Counted from the stretch's first letter, positions 33,363-42,344 are shown. The stretch: DNA of 64,000 bases from Sarcina sp. DSM 11001 (GCF_900101015.1 NZ_FNFZ01000007.1:1-64000); one strand, 5' to 3'. Translations and numbers: made by a program. The notes: generated by a model not told the origin, from the sequence alone.

Positions 33363-34202
33363 ATGGGAAGAATCTTGACAGTGGCGGGAAAGCTCGCCGA
33401 TACGCCTTACAGAATACGGAAGATCGAGCGCAGCGTGTATTCCGCGGAAGAACTGTGCTATTCCCTTGCGCAGTGCGCGGATTTTATGGACGCGGAGATC
33501 ATGGATCCGGCTCTGGCGGACTGGCTGTCCGAGTCCTGCGGTCTCCACGAACTGGCCCGGCTTCTGCGCGGACAGCTGAGAGCCCACCGCACGCCAAAGG
33601 AATTTGTCGGGACGATCCTGCGCGAGTGCGCCTGCCTTCCTCCCGGTGAGAACGCAAAAGTCCTCTCGAGGATGGAAGCGGGCGGCGGAATGGAGTCCAT
33701 CAATAAAGAACTTGCCAGAGCGCAGGCTCTGGCCGCCAAAGGGCACATGCGGAAAGCGCAGAACACCTATACAGAGCTGCTGGACAGGCTCCCGGATATG
33801 GAGCGCGGCACCAGGGCCCAGATCTGGAAGGAAAAAGGACTTCATTACGCGGACAGTTTCCTGTTTGAGCGGGCTGCAGACTGTTTCGGCAGGGCCTGGG
33901 AGCTTTCCCCGATGCCGGAGCATGCGTTCTGGTATGTAGCCTCTTTGTATATGTATATGGACGGGAACGAATACCGGAAGTTCCTGGAGCAGAATCCACA
34001 GTTCTACGAGAGCGCTTATCAGGTGGAACAGCGCGCCGCCAAGGCGGAGAGCCGTTACAAGTCCGGCAGCGAGAGCCGTCAGCTCCGCAGGCTCCGCCAG
34101 CTGAAAAGGGAAAAGCAGGATGAGGCCTTCTCCTCCAGGCTGGGGCACACCCTCAAGGGGATGCAGGAAGACTACAGGGCGAGAGTGACCGCATCGGTCT
34201 GA
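33363..34202 (+). CDS. TPR-domain protein, third member of the module
   Basis: 279 residues, cytosolic. The centre (about 115-200) carries tetratricopeptide repeats (ARAQALAAKGHMRKAQNTYTELLDRLP broken here as ARAQALAAKGHMRKAQ / NTYTELLDRLP; FERAADCFGRAWELSP; EHAFWYVASLYMYM). The N-terminal 100 residues are helical; the C-terminus is basic and coiled. TPR proteins commonly dock to Hsp70/Hsp90 tails, in keeping with an ATPase gene just upstream. ATG 33363 follows CAGGAG; a TTG two codons earlier is too close to the site. Confidence 0.7.
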   Translation: MGRILTVAGKLADTPYRIRKIERSVYSAEELCYSLAQCADFMDAEIMDPALADWLSESCGLHELARLLRGQLRAHRTPKEFVGTILRECACLPPGENAKVLSRMEAGGGMESINKELARAQALAAKGHMRKAQNTYTELLDRLPDMERGTRAQIWKEKGLHYADSFLFERAADCFGRAWELSPMPEHAFWYVASLYMYMDGNEYRKFLEQNPQFYESAYQVEQRAAKAESRYKSGSESRQLRRLRQLKREKQDEAFSSRLGHTLKGMQEDYRARVTASV

Positions 34203-34244
34203 CACTTTAACGACGACCAAAAGATTTACAGAAAGGAAACAGCA

Positions 34245-35678
34245 ATGGCCACAGACAAATACATGAGCCCGCTCTCCGAGCGGTACGCGAGCAGCCAGAT
34301 GCAGTACATTTTTTCACAGGACAAGAAATTCCGGACATGGAGAAAGCTCTGGATCGCCCTGGCGGAGATCGAGCAGGAGCTGGGAATTTCGATCACGGAT
34401 GAACAGATCGAGGAACTGAAAGCCCATGCGGAGGACATTAATTATGAGGATGCCCGCGCCAGGGAAAAGGTAGTCCGGCACGATGTCATGAGTCATGTTT
34501 ACGCCTACGGCCTGCAGTGCCCGAAGGCGAAAGGGATCATCCACCTGGGGGCGACGAGCTGCTATGTGGGCGACAACACGGATATTATCCTTATGAGGGA
34601 CGCCCTGCAGCTGGTGCGCAAAAAGCTGATCAACGTCCTGGCCAAGCTTGCTGATTTCGCGGATACCTACAAAGCCCTGCCGACCCTGGGCTTCACCCAT
34701 TTCCAGCCCGCGCAGCCGACCACGGTCGGCAAACGAGCCACCCTGTGGATGCAGGAATTTGAACTTGCGCTGGCAGAGGTGGAGCATGCCGCAGGCAGCC
34801 TGAGGCTTCTGGGAAGCAAGGGAACGACCGGAACGCAGGCCTCCTTCCTGGAGCTCTTTGACGGAGACCTGGACAAGGTGGACAGACTGGATCCCATGCT
34901 GGCGGAAAAAATGGGATTTGACCGCTGCTTCTCCGTCTCCGGCCAGACCTATCCCCGCCTTCTCGACACGATCGTAGTGAATGCGCTGGCCATCACAGCT
35001 TCCGCGGCTATGAAGATGGCGACGGACATCCGTATCCTCCAGCACCTCAAGGAGGTGGAGGAGCCCTTCGAGAAGACCCAGATCGGCTCTTCAGCCATGG
35101 CTTACAAGCGCAATCCCATGCGGAGTGAGCGCATCTGCTCCCTCGCCCGCTATGTGATGGTAGACGTGCTCAATCCCGCAGTGACCGCCGGCACACAGTG
35201 GTTTGAGAGGACCCTGGATGATTCCGCCAACAAGCGGATCTCTGTCCCCGAGGGCTTCCTTGCGATCGACGGCATTCTGGACCTGTGCCTCAATGTCACG
35301 GACGGTCTGAAGGTCTATCCGAAGGTTATTGAAAAGCACCTGCGCAGCGAGCTTCCTTTTATGGCGACGGAAAACATCATGATGGACGCAGTCAAGGCGG
35401 GCGGAGACCGCCAGGAGCTCCATGAGCGGATCCGGACCCTGTCCATGCAGGCAGGGCGCCGCGTCAAGGAGGAGGGACTCGACAACAACCTCCTCGAGCT
35501 GATCGCTGCGGATCCCGCCTTCGGAATGACGCTGGAGGAGCTGGAAAAGACCATGGATCCCGCGCGCTATATCGGCTGCGCCCCCCACCAGGTGGAACGC
35601 TATCTGAACGAGGTCATCCGCCCGATCCTGGATGCCAACAGCAGCCTTCTCGGCGTCGAAGCGGATATCAAGGTCTGA
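34245..35678 (+). CDS. purB: Adenylosuccinate lyase
   Basis: 477 residues, the usual length. Cleaves SAICAR to AICAR and adenylosuccinate to AMP. The fumarase/aspartase-superfamily signature SSAMAYKRNPMRSE is present, with the upstream HLGATSCYVGDN and FTHFQPAQPTT segments that hold the catalytic His and substrate-binding residues. The start follows GAAAGGAAACAGC, 43 bp after the TPR gene, so it may be read through from that operon. A purF-like gene is 26 kb away; the rest of the purine pathway is not here. Confidence 0.96.
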   Translation: MATDKYMSPLSERYASSQMQYIFSQDKKFRTWRKLWIALAEIEQELGISITDEQIEELKAHAEDINYEDARAREKVVRHDVMSHVYAYGLQCPKAKGIIHLGATSCYVGDNTDIILMRDALQLVRKKLINVLAKLADFADTYKALPTLGFTHFQPAQPTTVGKRATLWMQEFELALAEVEHAAGSLRLLGSKGTTGTQASFLELFDGDLDKVDRLDPMLAEKMGFDRCFSVSGQTYPRLLDTIVVNALAITASAAMKMATDIRILQHLKEVEEPFEKTQIGSSAMAYKRNPMRSERICSLARYVMVDVLNPAVTAGTQWFERTLDDSANKRISVPEGFLAIDGILDLCLNVTDGLKVYPKVIEKHLRSELPFMATENIMMDAVKAGGDRQELHERIRTLSMQAGRRVKEEGLDNNLLELIAADPAFGMTLEELEKTMDPARYIGCAPHQVERYLNEVIRPILDANSSLLGVEADIKV

Positions 35679-35696
35679 GGAAGCTTTCTTAATGGA

Positions 35697-35845
35697 ATCT
35701 TTAAATGATTTTTAAAAGGTCCTACAGACGGACTGTAAATGATCTGTAAAAAGGTCCTTTAGATAATCTGTAAATGATCCATAAAAAGGTCCTTTAAATG
35801 ATCTGAAAATGATTCTTTAAAGGACCTGAAAATGATCTGGAAGGA
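35697..35845. repeat. Degenerate repeat of about 24-26 bp after purB
   Basis: AAATGATCTGTAAAAAGGTC and CTTT-type extensions recur about five times, ending at the ribosome binding site GGAAGGAG of the next gene. Some units are inverted (AAAGGACC against GGTCCTTT), so hairpins can form. Confidence 0.75.
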
Positions 35846-35851
35846 GAATAG

Positions 35852-36229
35852 ATGGACAGAGAAAAAACAGGGACAGGCTCACCTGCCGTTTCTCCCCTGC
35901 AGCGGATCGCGGCGATAGCAGCGATCGTACTGCTTGTCGGTATGTACATTGTCACCTTTGTGCTGGCGGTCCTGGGTGATGAGAGGAGTACTCGGCTCCT
36001 GCGCTTTTGCTTTGGCATGACGATCTTTGTCCCTATTTTCCTGTGGGTCGTGATCTGGTGCGTCGGTTTCCTGCGGCACAAAAAAAGTATAGCCAGCCTT
36101 GACCTCCTCAATTCAAATCCTGAGGAGAGGAGAAAGATGGAGGAAGCTGTCGCGAAGGAGATGGATAAGGGTCAGGAAGGAGTCAGCTCCGGAACTTCCC
36201 GGAACGTAAACAATAAAGAAGGGACGTAA
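35852..36229 (+). CDS. Small two-helix membrane protein
   Basis: 125 residues, not recognised by name. Two hydrophobic segments, about 19-41 (IAAIAAIVLLVGMYIVTFVL) and 54-74 (FGMTIFVPIFLWVVIWCVGF), then a charged helix (SNPEERRKMEEAVAKEMDK) and a polar tail. Strong site GGAAGGAGAATAG. Similar small proteins are common after purB in Lachnospiraceae as far as I recall, but no function is known. Confidence 0.65.
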   Translation: MDREKTGTGSPAVSPLQRIAAIAAIVLLVGMYIVTFVLAVLGDERSTRLLRFCFGMTIFVPIFLWVVIWCVGFLRHKKSIASLDLLNSNPEERRKMEEAVAKEMDKGQEGVSSGTSRNVNNKEGT

Positions 36230-36466
36230 AACCCGGGGCTGAAAAACCGCTGCAGTACACGCCCTATCGAGGGCGTGTACTGCAGCTTGCGAAAATCCCA
36301 TTCCAAATCGCTTCGCGATGGGATTTTCGCCGTAAAACTCGGGTTTTTCGCGAAAAAGCCGCGAAAAACACCTCGAGTTTCGAGGGAGTCTGTACTGTAA
36401 CAAAAACCCTTAAAAAACCCGGAAAAGGTTATTGACATTCTTTTTCAGCGATGTTAGTATACCCTT
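36230..36466. other. Hairpin-rich intergenic block and infC operon promoter
   Basis: Three strong hairpins in 152 bp: a perfect 16-bp stem CTGCAGTACACGCCCT/AGGGCGTGTACTGCAG with loop ATCG (36250-36285); a perfect 13-bp stem GCGAAAATCCCAT/ATGGGATTTTCGC (36289-36330); and palindromic family copy C (36329-36401, minus). Then TTGACA (36432-36437), 17 bp, TAGTAT (36455-36460), the promoter of the translation operon. Confidence 0.7.
36329..36401 (-). repeat. Palindromic repeat family, copy C
   Basis: On the minus strand it reads GTTACAGTACAGACTCCC, CTCGAAACTCGAGG, GTTTTTCGCGGC, TTTTTCGCGAAAAA, CCCGAGTT: the same order of parts as copy E at 63247-63320. Confidence 0.75.
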
Positions 36467-36677
36467 TGTGCCGGGAGGCATTTGCATACAATCAAGCAGA
36501 GCTACACTCTCACCCAGCGGCTGAGGCTTCTGGTGTTCATAGATGTCGGTTAACGCAGGGAACTGCCCGATGGCGGGAACGCACGATTAAGGTGTGTGTC
36601 CGGGCCTGGCGGCGCGGATCTGCGGAAGAGACCGGCTGTATGGTTGGGACAGTGGAGCTATGCGCCACTGTTTTTTG
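36467..36677 (+). promoter_or_regulatory. L20-type leader with terminator (infC-rpmI-rplT autoregulation)
   Basis: A structured leader of about 210 nt lies between the promoter and infC, ending in the intrinsic terminator ACAGTGG-agctatgcg-CCACTGTTTTTT (36649-36676) only 27 bp before the infC start. In Gram-positive bacteria this position is occupied by the L20 leader, in which ribosomal protein L20 binds a 23S-mimicking fold and promotes termination. The assignment rests on gene order and terminator placement; I did not check the consensus aptamer. Confidence 0.72.
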
Positions 36678-36703
36678 TTGCGCAGACACATTGCGCGGAG
36701 GTT

Positions 36704-37237
36704 ATGAAGATAAATAATAGAGACAGAGACAGAGACGATTTGTTTATTAATGAGAGGATCCGCGACAGAGAAGTCCGCGTGATTTCCGCCAGCGGAGAAC
36801 AGCTTGGGATCATGTCCTCAAGAGATGCTCTTAAGCTTGCAGAGGAAGCGAACCTTGACCTGGTCAAGATCTCACCGAATGCGAAACCTCCCGTATGCAA
36901 GATTATTGATTACGGTAAATACAAGTACGAAAAGACCCGCCGGGAAAAGGATGCCAAGCGCAAGCAGCATACTGTGGAGATCAAGGAGATCCGCCTTTCT
37001 CCCAATATCGATACCAATGACCTGGCGACAAAGGTCAATGCGGCAAGAAAGTTCCTGACAAAGGGAAACCGGGTGAAGATCACACTCAGATTCCGCGGAC
37101 GCGAGATGGCGCACATGAATTCCAGTGCCCATATCCTCTCTGATTTTGCCGACGCGCTGACAGACTGCGCGACCGTAGAGAAGGCACCCCGCGTTGAGGG
37201 AAGATCCATGACCATGTTTTTAGCTGAAAAGCGCTGA
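36704..37237 (+). CDS. infC: Translation initiation factor IF-3
   Basis: 177 residues. Typical IF-3 N-domain (INERIRDREVRVISASGEQLGIM), linker (YGKYKYEKTRREKDAKRKQ) and C-domain (KEIRLSPNIDTNDLATKV, RFRGREMAH). Start problem: the GGAGG at 36697-36701 is only two bases from the ATG at 36704, whereas the ATA codon at 36710 has ideal spacing; infC genes typically use non-AUG starts for self-control, so the true start may be AUA 36710. First gene of the operon after the L20-type leader. Confidence 0.95.
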   Translation: MKINNRDRDRDDLFINERIRDREVRVISASGEQLGIMSSRDALKLAEEANLDLVKISPNAKPPVCKIIDYGKYKYEKTRREKDAKRKQHTVEIKEIRLSPNIDTNDLATKVNAARKFLTKGNRVKITLRFRGREMAHMNSSAHILSDFADALTDCATVEKAPRVEGRSMTMFLAEKR

Positions 37238-37376
37238 ACCGCTTAAGCTGCGGTCCCCCGTTTTGGAAGAACAGTTAAGATATTCAGGAATCGCTGCAGC
37301 TGATTTTTCTGCATGCACCAGAAGAAGAATAGCAGTATCTGTAGCAAGCGTGCACATAAGCTAAGGAGGAAAGACT

Positions 37377-37574
37377 ATGCCTAAAATGAAGACTAAGAGA
37401 GCCGCTGCAAAGCGTTTCAAAACTACCGGCACCGGCCTGATCAAGAGATTTAAAGCCTATAAGCGTCACATCCTGACCAAGAAGTCCACAAAGAGGAAGA
37501 GAACTCTTCGTCAGTCCACAATTCTCGATCAGACAAACGTCAAGAACATGAAGAAGGTTATGCCTTATCTTTGA
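37377..37574 (+). CDS. rpmI: Ribosomal protein L35
   Basis: 65 residues, strongly basic, with [19 protein letters not shown] at the start and [12 protein letters not shown]: full-length bL35 of the 50S subunit. Site AAGGAGGAAAGACT. The 139-bp gap after infC is wider than usual for this operon and holds no gene. Confidence 0.98.
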   Translation: MPKMKTKRAAAKRFKTTGTGLIKRFKAYKRHILTKKSTKRKRTLRQSTILDQTNVKNMKKVMPYL

Positions 37575-37738
37575 TCCAGTGACAGTCTGCTGCACAGGAT
37601 GACAGGAAAGAGACAGTGACCCGAAGACACAGGACGAAATAAGAGAATACTGGCCTGAGGCATGAGGCTGTGCGACACAAAAGAGGACAGCGGCCTGAGG
37701 ACATACAACCGGATATTCAGGAATGTGAGGTATAAGAA

Positions 37739-38092
37739 ATGGCAAGGATTAAAGGCGCGATCAACGCGAAAAAGAAACATAAAAGAGTATTAAAGCTGGC
37801 AAAGGGTTACAGGGGCGCTCGTTCCAAGCAGTACAGGATCGCCAAGCAGTCCGTTATGCGTGCTATGGCTTCCGCATTTGCCGGCCGTAAGCAGCGCAAG
37901 AGAGATATGCGCAGGCTCTGGATCACCCGTATCAATGCAGCTGCAAGGATCAACGGAATCTCCTACAGCCAGATGATGCACGGCCTCAAGGCTGCAGGCA
38001 TCGAGATCAACCGCAAGATGCTCGCTGAGCTCGCAGTCAATGACGGCGCAGGTTTCGCAGCTCTCGCCGAGATGGCAAAGGCCAATGCCTGA
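37739..38092 (+). CDS. rplT: Ribosomal protein L20
   Basis: 117 residues, full-length bL20: a long basic N-terminal helix ([15 protein letters not shown]) and the globular part with [18 protein letters not shown]. Besides 50S assembly, it is the expected repressor that binds the leader upstream of infC. The gap after rpmI is 164 bp and also has no gene. It ends the operon before a terminator. Confidence 0.98.
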   Translation: MARIKGAINAKKKHKRVLKLAKGYRGARSKQYRIAKQSVMRAMASAFAGRKQRKRDMRRLWITRINAAARINGISYSQMMHGLKAAGIEINRKMLAELAVNDGAGFAALAEMAKANA

Positions 38093-38166
38093 AAACAGCT
38101 TAAATCTGTAAACAGATAATAGATAATATATATAAATATACTAAAGTATAAAAAGCTTTAAATGAG

Positions 38167-38205
38167 AACCCGTCTCTGCCTTTGCGGCCGAGACGGGTTT
38201 TATTA
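38167..38205 (+). terminator. Intrinsic terminator of the infC operon
   Basis: AACCCGTCTC ... GAGACGGGTTTTATT with an inner GCC/GGC pair: a strong hairpin and T-rich tail 75 bp after rplT. Confidence 0.92.
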
Positions 38206-38434
38206 TTCATTGCGTAATACCCTTGACTTCAGACGTGGGATACGCGCGCAAAAAGGGAAACCCGCCTGATCGCGCAATACCTGGGGCCATCAGGTAGACA
38301 AACTTTTTGGATTGTTTATTCCATCTGCATAAAAGGTTTGTTATAGTACATTTGCCTTAATAATTCATAATTATTTGGAAAGAAACAAGATCAGCACAGA
38401 AATAATACATAGAAACAATAAAGGAAGTGTCAAA
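38206..38434 (+). promoter_or_regulatory. Leader region of the MMPL transporter gene
   Basis: A likely extended -10 lies in GGTTTGTTATAGT (TATAGT 38342-38347) with no clear -35. The leader of about 85 nt ends in AAGGAAG before a TTG start. Nothing else stands out. Confidence 0.4.
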
Positions 38435-40543
38435 TTGAAACTTGGTGAATGGATTGCGAAAATGAGGATCCTTATCCTGCTCGCCGGCGCACTGCTTCTG
38501 ATCCCCTCGGTGATCGGGATCGTCGGGACAAGGGTCAACTATGACCTGCTCAGTTACCTGCCGGATTCGCTGGAGACAGTCAGAGGGCAGGACCTGATGG
38601 TGGATGAGTTCGGAACCGGGGCCTTTGCCATGTGCGTCGTTGAAGGGATGCCCATGAAGGAGGTCCAGAAGCTTGCCGATGAGTTCGACCAGATCGACCA
38701 TGTCAAGAGTGTGCTCTGGTACGGGGAGGTGATGGATATATCGATCCCCACAGAGATCCTGCCCGACAACATCCGCAGTAAGTTCATCAACGGGGACGCC
38801 CAGCTGATGGTCGTGTTCTACGACGACACGACTTCCTCGGACGAGGCCATGTCTGCCCTGACGCAGATGCGCCGCATCGCCGATGAGCGGTGCTTTATCG
38901 GAGGAATGACGGGTATTGTCACGGATATCAAGGATCTGTGTCTCCAGGAGCTGCCGGTCTACGTGGTGATCGCGGCGATCCTGAGCTTTATAGTCCTGGA
39001 ACTGACCACGGAATCCTATATTGTGCCGTTTTTCTTCCTTCTGGGGATCGGCCTTTCCATTCTGTATAATCTGGGCAGCAATTTTTTCCTGGGTTCCATT
39101 TCCTACGTCACCCAGGCCCTGACTGCGGTGCTTCAGCTGGCTGTCACGATGGACTATTCGATCTTTCTGCTGGAGAGCTATGAAGAAAACAAGCGGAAAT
39201 ACCCGGAGGACAGGGACAAGGCGATGGGTATCGCCATCAGCCAGACCTTCCGCTCTGTTGTGGGAAGCTCCGTCACCACTGTCGCCGGATTCCTGGCTCT
39301 CTGCGTTATGACCTTCGCCCTGGGCAGGGACATCGGCATCGTCATGTCCAAGGGTGTCCTGATCGGTGTCCTGTGCTGCGTCACCATACTGCCTGCCATG
39401 ATCCTGGTGTTTGACGGCGCCATAGAAAAAACCTCTCACAGGCGGATCATTCCCGACCTGGGGAGCATCAGCGCGTTTATCATCCGCCACTACCGGATCT
39501 GGATCCTGATCTTTGCCCTTCTGGCCGGACCCGCTCTGTATGGCAGTAAAAATGTCAGTGTTTACTATAATATCGCGCAGTCTCTTCCGGACGATATCCT
39601 CAGCAACATAGCCAACGATAAACTGGAAAAGACTTTTCATATGCACACGACCCACATGATCGTCATGAGCAGGGACCTGGACAGGAAGACCAAAAGGGAT
39701 ATTTTTACACAGATCGAGGACGTGGACGGAGTGAAATTCACGCTGAGCCTGCCCTCCATGGTCGGCCCCCTGATCCCGGAGGAACTGATTCCTCAGGAAC
39801 TTTCGGACAAGCTCCGGAGCGATAAGCATGAGATGGGCCTGGTCGTCTCCAAATACACCGAGGCGACCCCGGAGGTGAACGCCCAGATCGCTAAGATCAA
39901 TGAGATCGTCAAAACCCGGGATCCGGATGCCCTGGTCATCGGCGAAGCCCCTATGATGAAGGATCTGGAGGAGACGACCAATGTCGATATCCAGAGGGTC
40001 AACCTCCTCTCGATGGCGGCGATTTTTGTCATCATCCTGCTGGTCTTTAAGTCGATCTCCCTCCCCTTCCTCCTGGTGCTGGTCATAGAGTTTGCCATCA
40101 ATGTCAATATGGCGGTGCCTTATTATCAGCACATCAGCCTGGCTTTTGTCGCCAGCATTGTCATCGGGACGATCCAGCTGGGCGCGACGGTCGATTACGC
40201 CATCCTGATGACAAACCGCTACCTGACTGAGCGCATGGCCGGCAAGACAAAAGAGGAGGCTGTGTCGATCGCCCACAGGACCTGCATTCTGTCCATCCTG
40301 ACCAGCGGCTGCAGCTTCTTCGTGGCGACCTTTGGTGTCTCCGCCTACTCCCGCGTGGACATGATCGGATCGATCTGTACCCTCCTGGCCAGAGGGGCTC
40401 TTGTGAGCATGGCCTCGGTCATTTTCCTGATGCCCGCCATGTACATGATCTTTGACGGCCTCATCATCCGGACGACCGCCGGATTCAGGAACAGGCGCAG
40501 TCAGAAGACGGATCCCGGAAGCAGTCATCCGCAGACTGTTTAA
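38435..40543 (+). CDS. MMPL/RND-superfamily exporter
   Basis: 702 residues with twelve membrane segments in two halves: helix 1 (ILILLAGALLLIPSVIGIVG), a large outside loop, five helices, and the repeat. The helix-4/10 motifs QLAVTMDYSIFLLE and QLGATVDYAILMT carry the Asp-Tyr pair used for proton relay in MMPL/SSD transporters. These pumps export lipids, peptides or drugs; the substrate is unknown. The start is TTG 38435 preceded by AAGGAAG at good spacing; an upstream TTG at 38375 would add 20 polar residues without a site. Single-gene unit. Confidence 0.88.
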   Translation: MKLGEWIAKMRILILLAGALLLIPSVIGIVGTRVNYDLLSYLPDSLETVRGQDLMVDEFGTGAFAMCVVEGMPMKEVQKLADEFDQIDHVKSVLWYGEVMDISIPTEILPDNIRSKFINGDAQLMVVFYDDTTSSDEAMSALTQMRRIADERCFIGGMTGIVTDIKDLCLQELPVYVVIAAILSFIVLELTTESYIVPFFFLLGIGLSILYNLGSNFFLGSISYVTQALTAVLQLAVTMDYSIFLLESYEENKRKYPEDRDKAMGIAISQTFRSVVGSSVTTVAGFLALCVMTFALGRDIGIVMSKGVLIGVLCCVTILPAMILVFDGAIEKTSHRRIIPDLGSISAFIIRHYRIWILIFALLAGPALYGSKNVSVYYNIAQSLPDDILSNIANDKLEKTFHMHTTHMIVMSRDLDRKTKRDIFTQIEDVDGVKFTLSLPSMVGPLIPEELIPQELSDKLRSDKHEMGLVVSKYTEATPEVNAQIAKINEIVKTRDPDALVIGEAPMMKDLEETTNVDIQRVNLLSMAAIFVIILLVFKSISLPFLLVLVIEFAINVNMAVPYYQHISLAFVASIVIGTIQLGATVDYAILMTNRYLTERMAGKTKEEAVSIAHRTCILSILTSGCSFFVATFGVSAYSRVDMIGSICTLLARGALVSMASVIFLMPAMYMIFDGLIIRTTAGFRNRRSQKTDPGSSHPQTV

Positions 40544-40749
40544 GTTTTGATCTATATGTAATATATGTAACGCAAAAAACGGTTGCATTTTTGTAAAACA
40601 GTTATCCGCGGACTGTTTAACTTTGATGTATGCATATTGTAAAAAACGTTGTGGATGACCAGAGAAATGGATAGGCTGTTTATGTCAAAAAATGAACGAT
40701 TTTCGAAATTTATTTAGTACAAATTAATAAATGAAGACATCATTTTCAA

Positions 40750-40778
40750 TTGAATTTGTATTTTTCTTGTTCTATAAT
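40750..40778 (+). promoter_or_regulatory. Promoter of the FAD-linked dehydrogenase gene
   Basis: TTGAAT (40750-40755), 17 bp, TATAAT (40773-40778). Confidence 0.75.
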
Positions 40779-40831
40779 GAGTTGAGAACTACTATCGGCT
40801 GTAAAAGGGGATGTTATGGTCGAAAACAGGG

Positions 40832-40855
40832 GTAGTACTGCTTATGCAGTAGTAC
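40832..40855. promoter_or_regulatory. Perfect inverted repeat in the dehydrogenase leader, possible operator
   Basis: GTAGTACTGC-TTAT-GCAGTAGTAC, about 55 bp past the -10 box and 50 bp before the ATG. It has no T-run, so it is more like a repressor site or mRNA-stability hairpin than a terminator. The 5'-GTAC-rich dyad would suit a GntR-type lactate regulator, but that is a guess. Confidence 0.55.
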
Positions 40856-40904
40856 GGAACATAATATCATTTTTAAATAAATATATAAAAGGAGGCAATC
40901 ATTT

Positions 40905-42329
40905 ATGGCTCAGTACAATCAGGTAACCCCCGAAATTATTGAGCAGCTTAAGCTTGCTGCACCGGATCATGTTTTTACAGGCGCTGATATCAATGAGGAT
41001 TACATGCGTGACGAGATGCCGATCTACGGCAAAAAGATGCCCGATGTCCTCATTCAGCCTCTGACGACGGAAGAAATCTCAGCAGTCATGAAGATCTGCA
41101 ACGAGAATCTGATTCCCGTTACCCCTCGTGGCGCAGGTACCGGCCTGGTCGGCGCCAGTGTCGCAATGCTCGGCGGTGTCATGATTGATACCCAGAAAAT
41201 GAACCAGATTCTTGAGTATGATCTTGATAACATGATTGTCCGCGTCCAGCCCGGTGTTCTGCTGAATGATCTGGCTGAGGACTGCACCAGGCAGGGCCTT
41301 CTGTATCCCCCGGATCCCGGCGAGAAGTTTGCATGCCTCGGCGGCAACGTCTCCACCAACGCAGGCGGCATGCGTGCCGTCAAGTATGGCGCGACCCGTG
41401 ACTATGTCCGTGCCATGAAGGTTGTCCTTCCTACCGGCGAGGTCGTGGATTTTGGCGCGCAGGTCAGCAAGACCTCTACCGGATACAGCCTGCTCAACCT
41501 GATGATCGGCTCCGAGGGTACTCTGGGCATCATCACCGAGCTCACGCTCAAGATCATTCCTGCTCCCAAGGTAGTTGTTTCCCTCGTTGTTCCTTTCCTT
41601 GATCTGGAAACAGCTATTGCCACTGTTCCGAAGATCAAGAACGCACAGCTGGATCCCCAGGCTCTGGAGTTCATGGAGAGAGAGATCGTCCTGTCCAGTG
41701 AGCGCTTCATCGGCAAGAGCACATTCCCGAAGGAGATGGACGGCCAGGAGGTCGGCGCATATCTGCTGATCACCTTCGACGGCAAGACAGAGGATGAAGT
41801 CATGGCCAAGGTCGAGGAGTGCTGCGAGCTGGTTCTCTCTGCCGGCGCCATCGACGTTCTCGTTGCTGACAGCCCCACCAAGATCAGAGACGCATGGGCA
41901 GCCCGTTCCGGTTTCCTTGAGGCGATCGAGGCCGAGACCAAGCTTCTTGACGAGTGCGACGTTGTCGTTCCCATCACCAAGATCGCTGAGTTCCTGAATT
42001 TCGCAAATGCCTACGGCAAAGAGTGCGGCCTGGAGATCAAGAGCTTCGGCCACGCCGGCGACGGCAACCTTCACATCTATCAGTGCAGCAATGACCTGGA
42101 AGAGGAAGAGTTCAAGAAACGTGTCGACAAGTACTTCAACGTACTGTACAAACAGGCAACAGCGATCGGCGGTCTGGTATCCGGCGAGCACGGCATCGGC
42201 CGCGGCAAGATCAAATATCTGCGCGAGTGCATCGGCGAAACCAGTGTTAACCTTATGTACGGCATCAAGAAGGTCTTCGATCCCAACCTTATCCTTAACC
42301 CTGGCAAGGTCTGCTACCCTCTCGAGTAA
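40905..42329 (+). CDS. FAD-linked D-2-hydroxyacid dehydrogenase (GlcD / lactate dehydrogenase type)
   Basis: 474 residues. FAD-binding (PCMH) half: VTPRGAGTGLVGASV, LGGNVSTNAGGMRAVKYGATRDYV and IGSEGTLGIITELTL. Catalytic cap half: the metal/substrate His in SFGHAGDGNLHIY and SGEHGIGRGK. Oxidises D-lactate or glycolate; in anaerobes such enzymes pair with EtfAB to reduce NAD by electron confurcation, but no etf genes are adjacent. Codon choice is strongly biased to a few codons (GGC, CTG, AAG, ATC), suggesting high expression. Site AAAGGAGGCAATCATTT. Confidence 0.9.
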   Translation: MAQYNQVTPEIIEQLKLAAPDHVFTGADINEDYMRDEMPIYGKKMPDVLIQPLTTEEISAVMKICNENLIPVTPRGAGTGLVGASVAMLGGVMIDTQKMNQILEYDLDNMIVRVQPGVLLNDLAEDCTRQGLLYPPDPGEKFACLGGNVSTNAGGMRAVKYGATRDYVRAMKVVLPTGEVVDFGAQVSKTSTGYSLLNLMIGSEGTLGIITELTLKIIPAPKVVVSLVVPFLDLETAIATVPKIKNAQLDPQALEFMEREIVLSSERFIGKSTFPKEMDGQEVGAYLLITFDGKTEDEVMAKVEECCELVLSAGAIDVLVADSPTKIRDAWAARSGFLEAIEAETKLLDECDVVVPITKIAEFLNFANAYGKECGLEIKSFGHAGDGNLHIYQCSNDLEEEEFKKRVDKYFNVLYKQATAIGGLVSGEHGIGRGKIKYLRECIGETSVNLMYGIKKVFDPNLILNPGKVCYPLE

Positions 42330-42344
42330 GAAAAACGGGTCAGG

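Noticed and set aside
38357-40588. 743-codon open frame on the minus strand
   Set aside because: Exact antisense of the MMPL exporter gene, composition typical of shadow frames, no start signals.
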